Below, one piece after another: positions 8,234 through 16,137 of a stretch of DNA of 64,000 bases. The translations under genes and the position numbers were made by a program. The stretch covers positions 1 to 64,000 of the forward strand of contig NZ_CAJRAU010000013.1 of NCBI RefSeq assembly GCF_907165045.1. Direction: 5' to 3'. Origin of the DNA: Dyadobacter linearis (lineage in GTDB: Bacteria; Bacteroidota; Bacteroidia; Cytophagales; Spirosomataceae). Below the pieces are notes generated by a model. That model was not told the DNA's origin. It searched no databases and was given only the letters and a program-made list of their open reading frames with translations. The first letter of the stretch is position 1; each line of letters begins with the position of its first letter.

Positions 8234-8713
8234 ATGAACAGAAAAATAAGCAGCCTCCTGCTATTGTTGGTATTGACCATTACCGACGCGTACTTACTGG
8301 CGCACCCCAATCTGATCGGCAGGATTGGCATTTTTGTTTACAAACACACCTATATCCGCAATTTTCCGAGGGCGTTATTTACAGTAGCATTGACGGTCGG
8401 AATTGCATTGGCACTTAGCGAGCTGGCTTACCGTTTTATGAAGAAGAAACCAGCGCTGATCACTTTCCTGTTTTTGGATGCTGTCGCCCTGGCCTGGTTC
8501 ATGTATGTGTATGTCACTTTTTCCTCCTTCTCGTACCGACTTACCGGTAAGGCATTTATCTACGGCGCGCATTTGATGCCGGTGATCCTGATCGGCATTT
8601 TTAGCAGGTATTTGTTCAAAAGGATCCTCGTCGCGGAGGTAAACAGCAAGGGAATCAGTGCTGTTGGAAGTTCGGAAAATAGTGGTGTGGAACCGCCCGA
8701 TGGACCTATTTGA
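8234..8713 (+). CDS. Small integral membrane protein, unknown function
   Basis: This 159-residue protein has four hydrophobic segments, near residues 5-22, 44-62, 73-92 and 108-128. It is basic between them and has a polar tail after residue 135. No catalytic motif or named family is visible. It starts 27 bases after miaA and may be part of that transcript. Confidence 0.6.
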   Translation: MNRKISSLLLLLVLTITDAYLLAHPNLIGRIGIFVYKHTYIRNFPRALFTVALTVGIALALSELAYRFMKKKPALITFLFLDAVALAWFMYVYVTFSSFSYRLTGKAFIYGAHLMPVILIGIFSRYLFKRILVAEVNSKGISAVGSSENSGVEPPDGPI

Positions 8714-9002
8714 ATGCAGATTAGTCGGCTCAATATAATATTGGTACTATTCCGCTCAATTATAAAATATTATTGTTTGGGACTTGATTTTTCACAAATT
8801 AAACATGGATAATAATAGAAAATACGCGGTTTTTTAGGATATTGCGGCTTGTCTTGGACGCGGAAATCGCCGATTCCCGGGCTATTTAACACAAAATTAA
8901 TTTGTTGGATAAGTAAATCAGCGTCGGGCAAAATCTTTGGAATGCGTTGGCCTGATCCGGACCTGTCCCGTCATTAACCTTTTTAATTTTATTCTTAATT
9001 AT

Positions 9003-10283
9003 ATGTCCCAAATAGCTGAATTAACCCTTGATGGTCAAAAGTTTGAGTTCCCGGTAATTGAAGGAAGTGAGCAGGAAAAAGCGATTGATATTGCGAAGCT
9101 GCGGGACCAGACAGGGTATATTACTATTGACGCCGGCTATAAAAATACCGGTGCTACAAAAAGCGCTATCACATTTTTGGATGGTGAAGAAGGTATACTG
9201 AATTACAGAGGATATTCGATAGAGGATTTGGCCGAGAAGGCGTCGTTCCTGGAAGTAGCTTACCTGTTGATTTATGGAGAGCTGCCTACTGAAAAGCAAT
9301 TTGCTGACTTCGAGCACGAAATCAGAACGCATACGCTGGTGAACGAGGATATGCGCAAGATTTTCGAAGGATTTCCGGTGAATGCGCACCCGATGGGCGT
9401 TTTGTCTTCGCTGGTAAGTGCCATGAGCTCTTTCTATCCTGACAGTGACCAATATAGCGAAGAAGTAACCCAGCTGCATATCATTCGGTTGCTTTCAAAA
9501 CTGCCGACTATTGCGACCTGGTCTTACAAAAAATCGCAGGGACACCCGGTCAACTATCCGCAGAATGACCTGGATTATTGTTCCAATTTCCTGAATATGA
9601 TGTTTTCGCTCCCGGTAGCGAAATATAATGTGGATCCGGTGGTTTCGGCTGCATTGAATAAGCTGCTGATCCTTCACGCTGACCACGAACAAAACTGTTC
9701 TACTTCTACGGTAAGGCTTGTTGGTTCATCCCACGCTAATATTTATTCGTCGATCTCGGCTGGTATCAGCGCTTTGTGGGGCCCGCTTCACGGCGGTGCA
9801 AACCAGGAAGTGATCGAAATGCTGGAAGCGATCAAAAATGACGGCGGCGATACTCAGAAGTATATTGATATGGCAAAAGACAAAACGAGCGGTTTCCGTT
9901 TGTTCGGTTTTGGTCACCGGGTTTACAAGAACTTTGACCCGCGTGCCCGCATCATCAAAAAAGCTGCCGACGACGTACTGAACAAGCTGGGTATCAATGA
10001 TCCTGTATTGGAAATTGCCCAGAAATTGGAAAAAGCGGCTTTGGAGGACGATTATTTCGTACAAAGAAAGTTGTACCCGAATGTAGATTTTTACTCAGGA
10101 ATCATTTACCGCGCATTGGGAATTCCTACCAATATGTTTACGGTTATGTTTGCTATCGGCCGGCTTCCGGGCTGGATTGCGCAATGGAAAGAAATGCGGG
10201 CTAATAAAGAACCAATCGGCCGCCCGCGTCAGATTTACGTAGGCGCTCCCAAAAGAGATTTTGTCGCGATGAGCGAGAGATAG
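9003..10283 (+). CDS. gltA: Citrate synthase
   Basis: GltA condenses oxaloacetate with acetyl-CoA in the first step of the citric acid cycle. I chose the ATG at 9003, which gives 426 residues and the conserved start MSQIAELTLDG; the frame is open further upstream but without support. The catalytic set is visible: LHADHEQNCS, GPLHGGANQEV and GFGHRVYKNFDPRA give the two histidines, and DFYSGI gives the aspartate. Length and layout match the type II (hexameric, NADH-sensitive) group of Gram-negative bacteria. The 289 bases upstream hold no gene; they are AT-rich and probably promoter. Confidence 0.97.
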   Translation: MSQIAELTLDGQKFEFPVIEGSEQEKAIDIAKLRDQTGYITIDAGYKNTGATKSAITFLDGEEGILNYRGYSIEDLAEKASFLEVAYLLIYGELPTEKQFADFEHEIRTHTLVNEDMRKIFEGFPVNAHPMGVLSSLVSAMSSFYPDSDQYSEEVTQLHIIRLLSKLPTIATWSYKKSQGHPVNYPQNDLDYCSNFLNMMFSLPVAKYNVDPVVSAALNKLLILHADHEQNCSTSTVRLVGSSHANIYSSISAGISALWGPLHGGANQEVIEMLEAIKNDGGDTQKYIDMAKDKTSGFRLFGFGHRVYKNFDPRARIIKKAADDVLNKLGINDPVLEIAQKLEKAALEDDYFVQRKLYPNVDFYSGIIYRALGIPTNMFTVMFAIGRLPGWIAQWKEMRANKEPIGRPRQIYVGAPKRDFVAMSER

Positions 10284-10310
10284 TAATAAGAAGACTGGTT
10301 TTAAAACAAC

Positions 10311-10346
10311 GCCCCCAAAAAGTTAGACACTTCTTGGGGGCATTTT
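10311..10346. terminator. Bidirectional terminator between gltA and pdxH
   Basis: GCCCCCAAAAAGT, a TAGAC loop and ACTTCTTGGGGGC are followed by ATTTTT. The stem lies between two convergent genes and its minus-strand side is preceded by A-rich sequence, so it can serve both. Confidence 0.8.
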
Positions 10347-10987
10347 TATGGTGATAACCGATCTACTTTCCAGCTATTCTCCCCGATTTTCTCAAAAACT
10401 AGCCGGTCGTGCAATCGGCTGGGTCTCCCCTGCCAGAACTCTATTCGTTCTGGGATTACGCGGTAACCTCCCCAATGCGGCGGGCGCGGTACTTCGTGGC
10501 CTTCAAATTTATCCTCAAATTCTCTCTTTTTTTCCTCTAAGAAAGTTCGGTCCGGAATCACTTCACTCTGTTCCGAAACCCACGCGCCAATCTGGCTTCC
10601 GCGAGGTCGCACAGCAAAGTACTCAGACGATTCTTCCGGGCTGGTTTTAACAACAATTCCTTCAATCCGCACCTGCCTTTCAAGCTCTTTCCAAAAGAAG
10701 GTAAGCGCCACCTGATTGTTCTCCTCCATGTCCCTGCCCTTTTTACTCTCGTAATTTGTAAAAAAGGAAAACCCGGTCTCGTTGAGGTCTTTCAGCAGCA
10801 CGATCCGGGCCGACGGGCGACCGTTCGAAACCGTGCTGAGCAGCATCGCATTCGCTTCGGAAACACCCGCCAGAACAGCCTCATCAAACCATAACTTGAA
10901 CTGTTTCAGCGGATTTGTATCCAGATCTACTTCATTGAGACCTTTCAAACTATAATCGTAGCGAATTCCGGCAATTTTATGATCCAT
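10346..10987 (-). CDS. pdxH: Pyridoxamine 5'-phosphate oxidase
   Basis: PdxH uses FMN and oxygen to convert pyridoxamine or pyridoxine phosphate to pyridoxal phosphate. The 213-residue protein has the family blocks in order: RIVLLKDLNETGFSFFTNY for FMN binding, ALTFFWKELERQVRIEG, GSQIGAWVSEQS, and the C-terminal PHWGGYRVIP plus EFWQGRPSRLHDR. It is full length, cytoplasmic and monocistronic. Confidence 0.96.
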   Translation of the reverse strand: MDHKIAGIRYDYSLKGLNEVDLDTNPLKQFKLWFDEAVLAGVSEANAMLLSTVSNGRPSARIVLLKDLNETGFSFFTNYESKKGRDMEENNQVALTFFWKELERQVRIEGIVVKTSPEESSEYFAVRPRGSQIGAWVSEQSEVIPDRTFLEEKKREFEDKFEGHEVPRPPHWGGYRVIPERIEFWQGRPSRLHDRLVFEKIGENSWKVDRLSP

Positions 10988-11046
10988 TTGGTGCTAATAT
11001 ATCAATGTTAGGACGTCAAAAGTAGCCATTTCAAGGGAAAGATTGT

Positions 11047-11054
11047 TAGATTTG
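11047..11054 (+). promoter_or_regulatory. Candidate Bacteroidota -7 box for the DUF349 gene
   Basis: TAGATTTG fits the TAnnTTTG consensus 37 bases before the start codon. No clear -33 TTG lies at the expected distance, so it is only a candidate. Confidence 0.45.
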
Positions 11055-11091
11055 TAATCCGAGAAGACGTACGTACGAAACTAGAATCACG

Positions 11092-12996
11092 ATGGCACAA
11101 GAACAACAAGAAGGGGTCAAAAGCGAGGAGCAGGAAGACCTGACACAAAAGTCGATTGACACCCTTGAAATTGATCTTAACAATGAGTTAACGGAAGAGC
11201 ATGAGGAGGTGGCGCCAGACGTTGATTACACCCAATTGTCGAAAGAACAGCTGATTGGAATATTAGAAAATGAGCTGGCTGCGATTCGTGAGGAGGGTGC
11301 AAAACCTGCCTTGCTTAAAAAGGCAGAAACTGTTTCCAGGGAAATACGTCCGGTACTTGATCAGATCAAATTGAGGGAAAGAGAAACTGCATTGCAGGCA
11401 TATATTGCCGACAATGGCGGTGAAGAGGGTTTTGAATATAAATATGATGCCGATACTCAGAAAATAGATTCGCTGAGCCGCGAGATCAAGGGTTTGAAAA
11501 ACTCTTATTATCAATCTCAGGAAAAAGAAAAAGAGAAGAATTTCAATGTAAAAACTTCCTTAATCCAGCGCCTGCGGTCACTACTGGAAGAGGAAGGCGG
11601 CCGCGAAACTGATGCGACGGGATTGAAGTCCAGCTGGGAAGAATTTAAAAAGATCCAGGAAGAATGGAAATCAGCGGGTAACATTGCTTCGCCGCATAAT
11701 GGTACGCTTTGGGCGACTTATAATGCATTGATCGACCGCTATTTCAGCAACAGGAATATCTATTTCGAATTAAAGGAACTGGACAGGCGCCGTAATGCAG
11801 AGTTGAAATCAGAGCTCTGTGAAAAGGTGGAAGAACTGGCCAAATCGCTCGAAAACCGGCCGATGACCAAGGAGATCCTGAACGAGGCTAACCACATTTT
11901 CGAAGATTATAAACACCTCGGCCCTGCTCCGAAAGAGGAACAGGAAAAACTTTGGCAACGCTTTAAAGAGGCTATGGATGTGCTATACAATGCACAAAGA
12001 GGCCAGTTCGCGGAGCAGAAAAAAACAATGCAGGAAAACTACGAACAGAAGCTCGGAATCTACGAAGCTATTGTTCCTTTTACTACCTACAACTCTGGCA
12101 GCATAAAAGAATGGAATGCGAAGACCAAAGAGATCATGGCATTCCAGGATCAATGGGTGGCGTTGAAAGGAATAATGCCGCGTGAGGAAGGAAAAGACCT
12201 GAGCAAGAAATTCTGGGCTGCGTTAAAGACTTTCTTCAATAACAAGGGTGAGTTTTTCCGTCAGCTGGAATCGAAAAGAGAGCAGAATCTTGATCTGAAA
12301 ACGCAGTTGTGCGTGGAAGTGGAAGAATTACTGGCGGCAGGCGAAGATAATCCAGCTACTACACAGAAGGTCATTGAACTGCAAAAGAAATGGAAAGGTA
12401 TTGGTCAGGTTCCTGAAAAATATAAAGACACTATTTACGACCGGTTCAAAAAAGCTTGTGACGCATATTTTGACAAGAAACGGGAAAAGAACAAAGAAGT
12501 TGAAGAAGAGTTTGAAGGTAATCTGGCGAAGAAGCTGGATTTGATCGAGCGGATCGAAGCGGCAGCGAAAAGCAAGGACGAGTCGTCACTGAATTTGCTG
12601 AATGCTTTCAAATCTGAATGGAGCTCGATTGGTTTTGTACCTAAGAAGGATATGCAAACTGTCCAGAAACGCTACATTGCGGCAATTAATACCTACGTTG
12701 GCGCGATCGGGCAGCTGTCAAACAAAGAAAAAGAGCAGGCCGTACTGGAAAGTGAAGTGGAACTGGTGAGGGACAGCGATAACACGCGCACGCTTTACAG
12801 AAAAGAAAGCGACATCCGACGCAAGATCACGCAGCTTGAAAATGACATCGCGCTTTGGCAGAACAACATCGAGTTTTTTGCGAAGTCTAAAACATCAGAC
12901 AGACTGAAAGCAGAGTTCGACAGAAAGATCAATAGTGCGCTTGGCCAGCTGGAAGAGCTGAAACACCAACTCACTATTATTCAGGAAGCTATCTAA
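11092..12996 (+). CDS. DUF349 repeat protein, coiled-coil
   Basis: This 634-residue, very acidic and helical protein contains at least four DUF349 repeats. They are recognised by recurring blocks with a Trp about every 70 residues: EEFKKIQEEWKSAGNI, YKHLGPAPKEEQEKLW, FQDQWVALKGIMPREE, LQKKWKGIGQVPEKYKD and FKSEWSSIGFVPKKD. The N-terminus is disordered and the C-terminus is a long coiled coil. The family is widespread in Bacteroidota without a defined biochemical role. It has no signal peptide, so it is cytoplasmic. The gene is monocistronic. Confidence 0.88.
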   Translation: MAQEQQEGVKSEEQEDLTQKSIDTLEIDLNNELTEEHEEVAPDVDYTQLSKEQLIGILENELAAIREEGAKPALLKKAETVSREIRPVLDQIKLRERETALQAYIADNGGEEGFEYKYDADTQKIDSLSREIKGLKNSYYQSQEKEKEKNFNVKTSLIQRLRSLLEEEGGRETDATGLKSSWEEFKKIQEEWKSAGNIASPHNGTLWATYNALIDRYFSNRNIYFELKELDRRRNAELKSELCEKVEELAKSLENRPMTKEILNEANHIFEDYKHLGPAPKEEQEKLWQRFKEAMDVLYNAQRGQFAEQKKTMQENYEQKLGIYEAIVPFTTYNSGSIKEWNAKTKEIMAFQDQWVALKGIMPREEGKDLSKKFWAALKTFFNNKGEFFRQLESKREQNLDLKTQLCVEVEELLAAGEDNPATTQKVIELQKKWKGIGQVPEKYKDTIYDRFKKACDAYFDKKREKNKEVEEEFEGNLAKKLDLIERIEAAAKSKDESSLNLLNAFKSEWSSIGFVPKKDMQTVQKRYIAAINTYVGAIGQLSNKEKEQAVLESEVELVRDSDNTRTLYRKESDIRRKITQLENDIALWQNNIEFFAKSKTSDRLKAEFDRKINSALGQLEELKHQLTIIQEAI

Positions 12997-13033
12997 AAGC
13001 TTTAAAAAAATTCGAAAAAAGTTGTGCAAAATA

Positions 13034-13064
13034 TTGCTTTGTATATTCCCTGAGCCTACTTTTG
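13034..13064 (+). promoter_or_regulatory. Bacteroidota-type promoter of tRNA-Thr
   Basis: TTG at 13034-13036, 20 bases, then TACTTTTG at 13057-13064 matches TTG-N(19-21)-TAnnTTTG exactly. It sits 45 bases before the tRNA. Confidence 0.8.
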
Positions 13065-13108
13065 CACCATGATAACGGAATAAGAAACCGCAATCATAAA
13101 TAATAAAA

Positions 13109-13181
<73 letters not shown>

Positions 13182-13187
13182 CATCAG

Positions 13188-13220
13188 AAAGCACTTAACT
13201 TCATTGTTAAGTGCTTTTTT
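13188..13220 (+). terminator. Terminator of the tRNA-Thr gene
   Basis: AAAGCACTTAAC, a six-base loop and GTTAAGTGCTTTTTT form a strong stem with a T-run, 7 bases after the tRNA. Confidence 0.9.
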
Positions 13221-13256
13221 GTTGCGCTGCCGCGTTTTGATAATAGTACGGATTTT

Positions 13257-13275
13257 GTGATTTTTGTAAAATCAC
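13257..13275. promoter_or_regulatory. Palindrome upstream of the Kai operon
   Basis: GTGATTTT-TGT-AAAATCAC is a perfect 8-base inverted repeat with a 3-base centre, ending 16 bases before the response-regulator start. The position suggests an operator; no regulator is known. Confidence 0.45.
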
Positions 13276-13291
13276 ACTTTACCCCGCCTCG

Positions 13292-13684
13292 ATGAGTGAC
13301 AATATTGTGCTTCTGGCTGATGATGACAGTGACGATCGCTTTTTTATACAACAAGCATTTAAATCCTGCGGGGTTTCTGCAAAAGTGATCGAAGCTGAAA
13401 ATGGAGCAGAACTGATAAACTTCCTGAAAAAGCCTGATTTGAATGTCTCGCTCATCATTCTGGATATGAATATGCCTAAGATGAATGGTCTTGAAGCGAT
13501 GACACAGATCAAAGCAATGCCCCACGTTGCTGAAATACCGGTTGTGATGATATCAACCTCCCCCAGCCAGGATCTTTACGAGAAAGCGTATAAGGCTGGC
13601 GTTCAAAGTTTTATGCCCAAGCCAAATACGTTCGATGAATTTAATGATCTGGTAGGACTGCTCAAACAGCGTTTTCTGCAATAA
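13292..13684 (+). CDS. Single-domain response regulator
   Basis: The 130-residue protein is a stand-alone receiver domain. Acidic residues DDDSDD lie near the start, the phospho-acceptor is D58 in LIILDMNMPKMNG, MISTS carries the conserved Ser/Thr, and the Lys is in PKPNTF. There is no output domain, so it acts by protein contact or as a phosphate relay. It lies 101 bases upstream of kaiC on the same strand, and the operon ends with a histidine kinase. It is therefore the likely partner of that kinase, an inference from position. Confidence 0.88.
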   Translation: MSDNIVLLADDDSDDRFFIQQAFKSCGVSAKVIEAENGAELINFLKKPDLNVSLIILDMNMPKMNGLEAMTQIKAMPHVAEIPVVMISTSPSQDLYEKAYKAGVQSFMPKPNTFDEFNDLVGLLKQRFLQ

Positions 13685-13785
13685 CCTCTTCCCCTGTAAA
13701 CCGTATCCCGGCGCTTTGGCGGCATGATATTTTTATCTGGGCTTTTGAACGCAAAAGTCTTGATCGCATTCCATAATACTTTAAG

Positions 13786-15489
13786 ATGAGTACAGAATCC
13801 TCGAACTCAGAATCAGCAATGAAAGTTCTTCAAAAAACACCAACAGGCATTCGTGGCCTGGACGAAATTACGGCGGGCGGATTACCAATGGGCAGACCTA
13901 CGCTGATATGCGGGGCAGCCGGATCAGGGAAGACCTTATTTTCAATGGAATTCCTTGTTCACGGAGCTAAGAAATACAACGAACCGGGCGTGTTCGTAGC
14001 ATTCGAGGAGAAATCCGAAGAACTTGCTATCAATGTCGCTTCGCTTGGCTACGATCTCAATCAACTTCAGGAAGACAAGCTGATAAAGCTCGACCACGTA
14101 CATATTGTACGCAGCGAAATAGAGGAAACCGGCGAGTATAACCTCGACGGACTTTTTATCAGACTGGGCTACGCAATAGATAGTCTGGGTGCCAAACGCG
14201 TTGTTCTCGATACGATCGAGAGCCTTTTCTCAGGACTTACCAACCAGGCGATACTTCGTGCTGAGCTGCGCAGGTTGTTTGAGTGGCTGAAAGAGAAAAA
14301 AGTTACTGCTATTATCACTGGTGAAAGAGGGGCCGAAACGCTTACCCGTCAGGGATTGGAAGAATATGTTTCCGACTGCGTGATCCTGCTCGACCACCGG
14401 GTAGAAAATAAGATATCCACCCGGATCCTGCGCATTGTTAAGTACCGGGGCTCCGTGCATGGAACCAACGAATATCCTTTTCTGATCGATGAAGAAGGGA
14501 TTTCCGTATTGCCGGTTACTTCGCTTCGGCTCGACCATCAAGTTTCCTCTTTACGTGTTTCATCCGGAATTCCGGCTCTGGATAAAATGCTGGGCGGCGA
14601 AGGCTTCTTCAAAGGCGGCAGTATCCTTGTTTCGGGTACCGCGGGAACCGGAAAAACGAGTATTGCGGGCAGTTTTATCAATGAAGCCTGTAAAAATGGA
14701 AAGCGCTGCATCTACTTCGCTTTTGAGGAGTCGCCGCAACAGATTGTCCGGAATATGCACTCGATCAATGTGAATCTGCAAGAGCACCTGGACACCGGAC
14801 TTCTGCAATTCAGCGCATCGCGTCCTACCTTGAACGGTTTGGAAATGCATTTGCTATCAATAACCAAAATGGTAGACAAATTCAAGCCCGACATCATCGT
14901 GCTCGACCCGATTACCAACCTGATCACGGTAGGTACTGCAAGTGAAGTTAAAAGTTTGCTTACCAGGCTAATCGACTACTTACAGGCTGCGCAGATCACG
15001 GTGATGTTCACTGCTCTTGCCTATAACGACAACAAAACCGAACAGACCGACGAAGGTATATCTTCTCTGGTCGACGCGTGGCTGCTTGTGCGGGATATTG
15101 AACTAAACGGTGAGCGAAACCGCGGACTATATGTGATGAAATCCCGTGGAATGAAGCATTCGAACCAGGTACGCGAATTTGTGATATCGGACGAAGGACT
15201 GAAACTGGTAGAAGTATTCCTTGGTCCGGAGGGCGTATTGACGGGTTCAGCACGGGAGACCCAATTGCTTCTTGAAAAAACAAGCGTAGCCCTTCGTGAT
15301 CACGCTGTGACTAGAAAGGATCGGGAAATAGAACGAAAACGACTGGTGCTGGAATCCAAGATTTCATCATTGAAAGAAGAATTCGAGTCGCTGCAAGACG
15401 AGCTTAACAAGAGTTATATCGAAGATGATCTTAAAAAGAACATCATGGAAGATAACCGCCGTCAAATGACTCAAAAGCGTGATGAATAA
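13786..15489 (+). CDS. kaiC: KaiC-family double RecA-like ATPase
   Basis: This 567-residue protein has two KaiC domains. CI (about 12-245) carries Walker A GAAGSGKT and the double glutamate in VAFEEKSEE. CII (about 255-480) carries Walker A GTAGTGKT, FAFEESPQQ and VLDPITNL. A coiled-coil tail follows from about 500. In CII the block DEGISSLVD aligns with DSHISTITD of cyanobacterial KaiC, placing Ser426-Ser427 at the two autophosphorylation positions. The protein is expected to autophosphorylate and form hexamers. It is followed by two kaiB-like genes and a kinase. No kaiA is seen, as in other non-cyanobacterial Kai systems. Confidence 0.93.
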   Translation: MSTESSNSESAMKVLQKTPTGIRGLDEITAGGLPMGRPTLICGAAGSGKTLFSMEFLVHGAKKYNEPGVFVAFEEKSEELAINVASLGYDLNQLQEDKLIKLDHVHIVRSEIEETGEYNLDGLFIRLGYAIDSLGAKRVVLDTIESLFSGLTNQAILRAELRRLFEWLKEKKVTAIITGERGAETLTRQGLEEYVSDCVILLDHRVENKISTRILRIVKYRGSVHGTNEYPFLIDEEGISVLPVTSLRLDHQVSSLRVSSGIPALDKMLGGEGFFKGGSILVSGTAGTGKTSIAGSFINEACKNGKRCIYFAFEESPQQIVRNMHSINVNLQEHLDTGLLQFSASRPTLNGLEMHLLSITKMVDKFKPDIIVLDPITNLITVGTASEVKSLLTRLIDYLQAAQITVMFTALAYNDNKTEQTDEGISSLVDAWLLVRDIELNGERNRGLYVMKSRGMKHSNQVREFVISDEGLKLVEVFLGPEGVLTGSARETQLLLEKTSVALRDHAVTRKDREIERKRLVLESKISSLKEEFESLQDELNKSYIEDDLKKNIMEDNRRQMTQKRDE

Positions 15490-15513
15490 TGAACCCTTCA
15501 TAACTAATACAAT

Positions 15514-15819
15514 ATGGAAGAAATAGAACAGGAAGAATTATGGGAGCTGCGGCTATATGTTGCAGGAAAGACCGCACGGTCAGTGACCGCGCTTACTAAT
15601 TTAAAAAGGTACTGCGAGGAACATCTGAAAGGCAAATATGTGATCGAGGTGATAGACTTGCTCGTTCACCCGCAACTGGCAGAAGGTGACCAGATACTTG
15701 CCATACCGACATTGGTCAAAAAAGTACCGGAACCAATCCGGAAGATTATAGGCGATCTTTCAAATGAAGAAAAAGTGCTGGTTGGACTTAATATCCGCCC
15801 AGCCGCTAAATTCGAATGA
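15514..15819 (+). CDS. kaiB: KaiB-like protein (first copy)
   Basis: The 101-residue protein has a thioredoxin-like KaiB fold. LRLYVAGKTARSVTALTNLK, a middle VIDLLVHPQLAEGDQILAIP and a C-terminal VRKIIGDLS-like segment (PIRKIIGDLSNEEK) follow cyanobacterial KaiB closely. The ATP/T-P-T region reads AIPTL. KaiB binds phosphorylated KaiC and drives its dephosphorylation phase in cyanobacteria; here the partner is presumably the adjacent KaiC. It begins 24 bases after kaiC, and its stop overlaps the next start (ATGA). Confidence 0.93.
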   Translation: MEEIEQEELWELRLYVAGKTARSVTALTNLKRYCEEHLKGKYVIEVIDLLVHPQLAEGDQILAIPTLVKKVPEPIRKIIGDLSNEEKVLVGLNIRPAAKFE

Positions 15820-16136
15820 GCGAGGCATTGCAACACTATGGTGGCGAACACGAAGAAGAGGATGAACATTACGTCCTCCGGCTGTTTATTACCGGTGCCT
15901 CCATGAATTCAATTCGAGCCGTCATCAATCTGAAAGAAATTTGCGAGAAATATATTAAAGACAGATACACACTGGAAATTGTTGACGTGCACCAGGAGAA
16001 ATGGCGCGCAGAAAAGGAACAACTGATCGCCCTGCCACTGCTGATCAAAATCAGCCCCGTGCCGGAGAGAAGACTGATAGGAGATATGTCGGATACTGAA
16101 AAGGTCCTTCGGGGACTTGGAATTCCACAAAATTGA
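15816..16136 (+). CDS. KaiB-like protein (second, divergent copy)
   Basis: This 106-residue KaiB-fold protein overlaps the first copy by 4 bases, which implies translational coupling. It keeps LRLFITGASMNSIRAVINLK and RRLIGDMSDTEKVLRGLGI. It replaces the LVHPQLAEGDQI segment by a charged HQEKWRAEKEQL, has LPLL where KaiB has TPTL, and carries an acidic N-terminal extension (HEEEDEHY). It probably arose by duplication and took a separate role, for example contacting the kinase rather than KaiC. That role is an inference. Confidence 0.85.
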   Translation: MSEALQHYGGEHEEEDEHYVLRLFITGASMNSIRAVINLKEICEKYIKDRYTLEIVDVHQEKWRAEKEQLIALPLLIKISPVPERRLIGDMSDTEKVLRGLGIPQN

Positions 16137-16137
16137 A

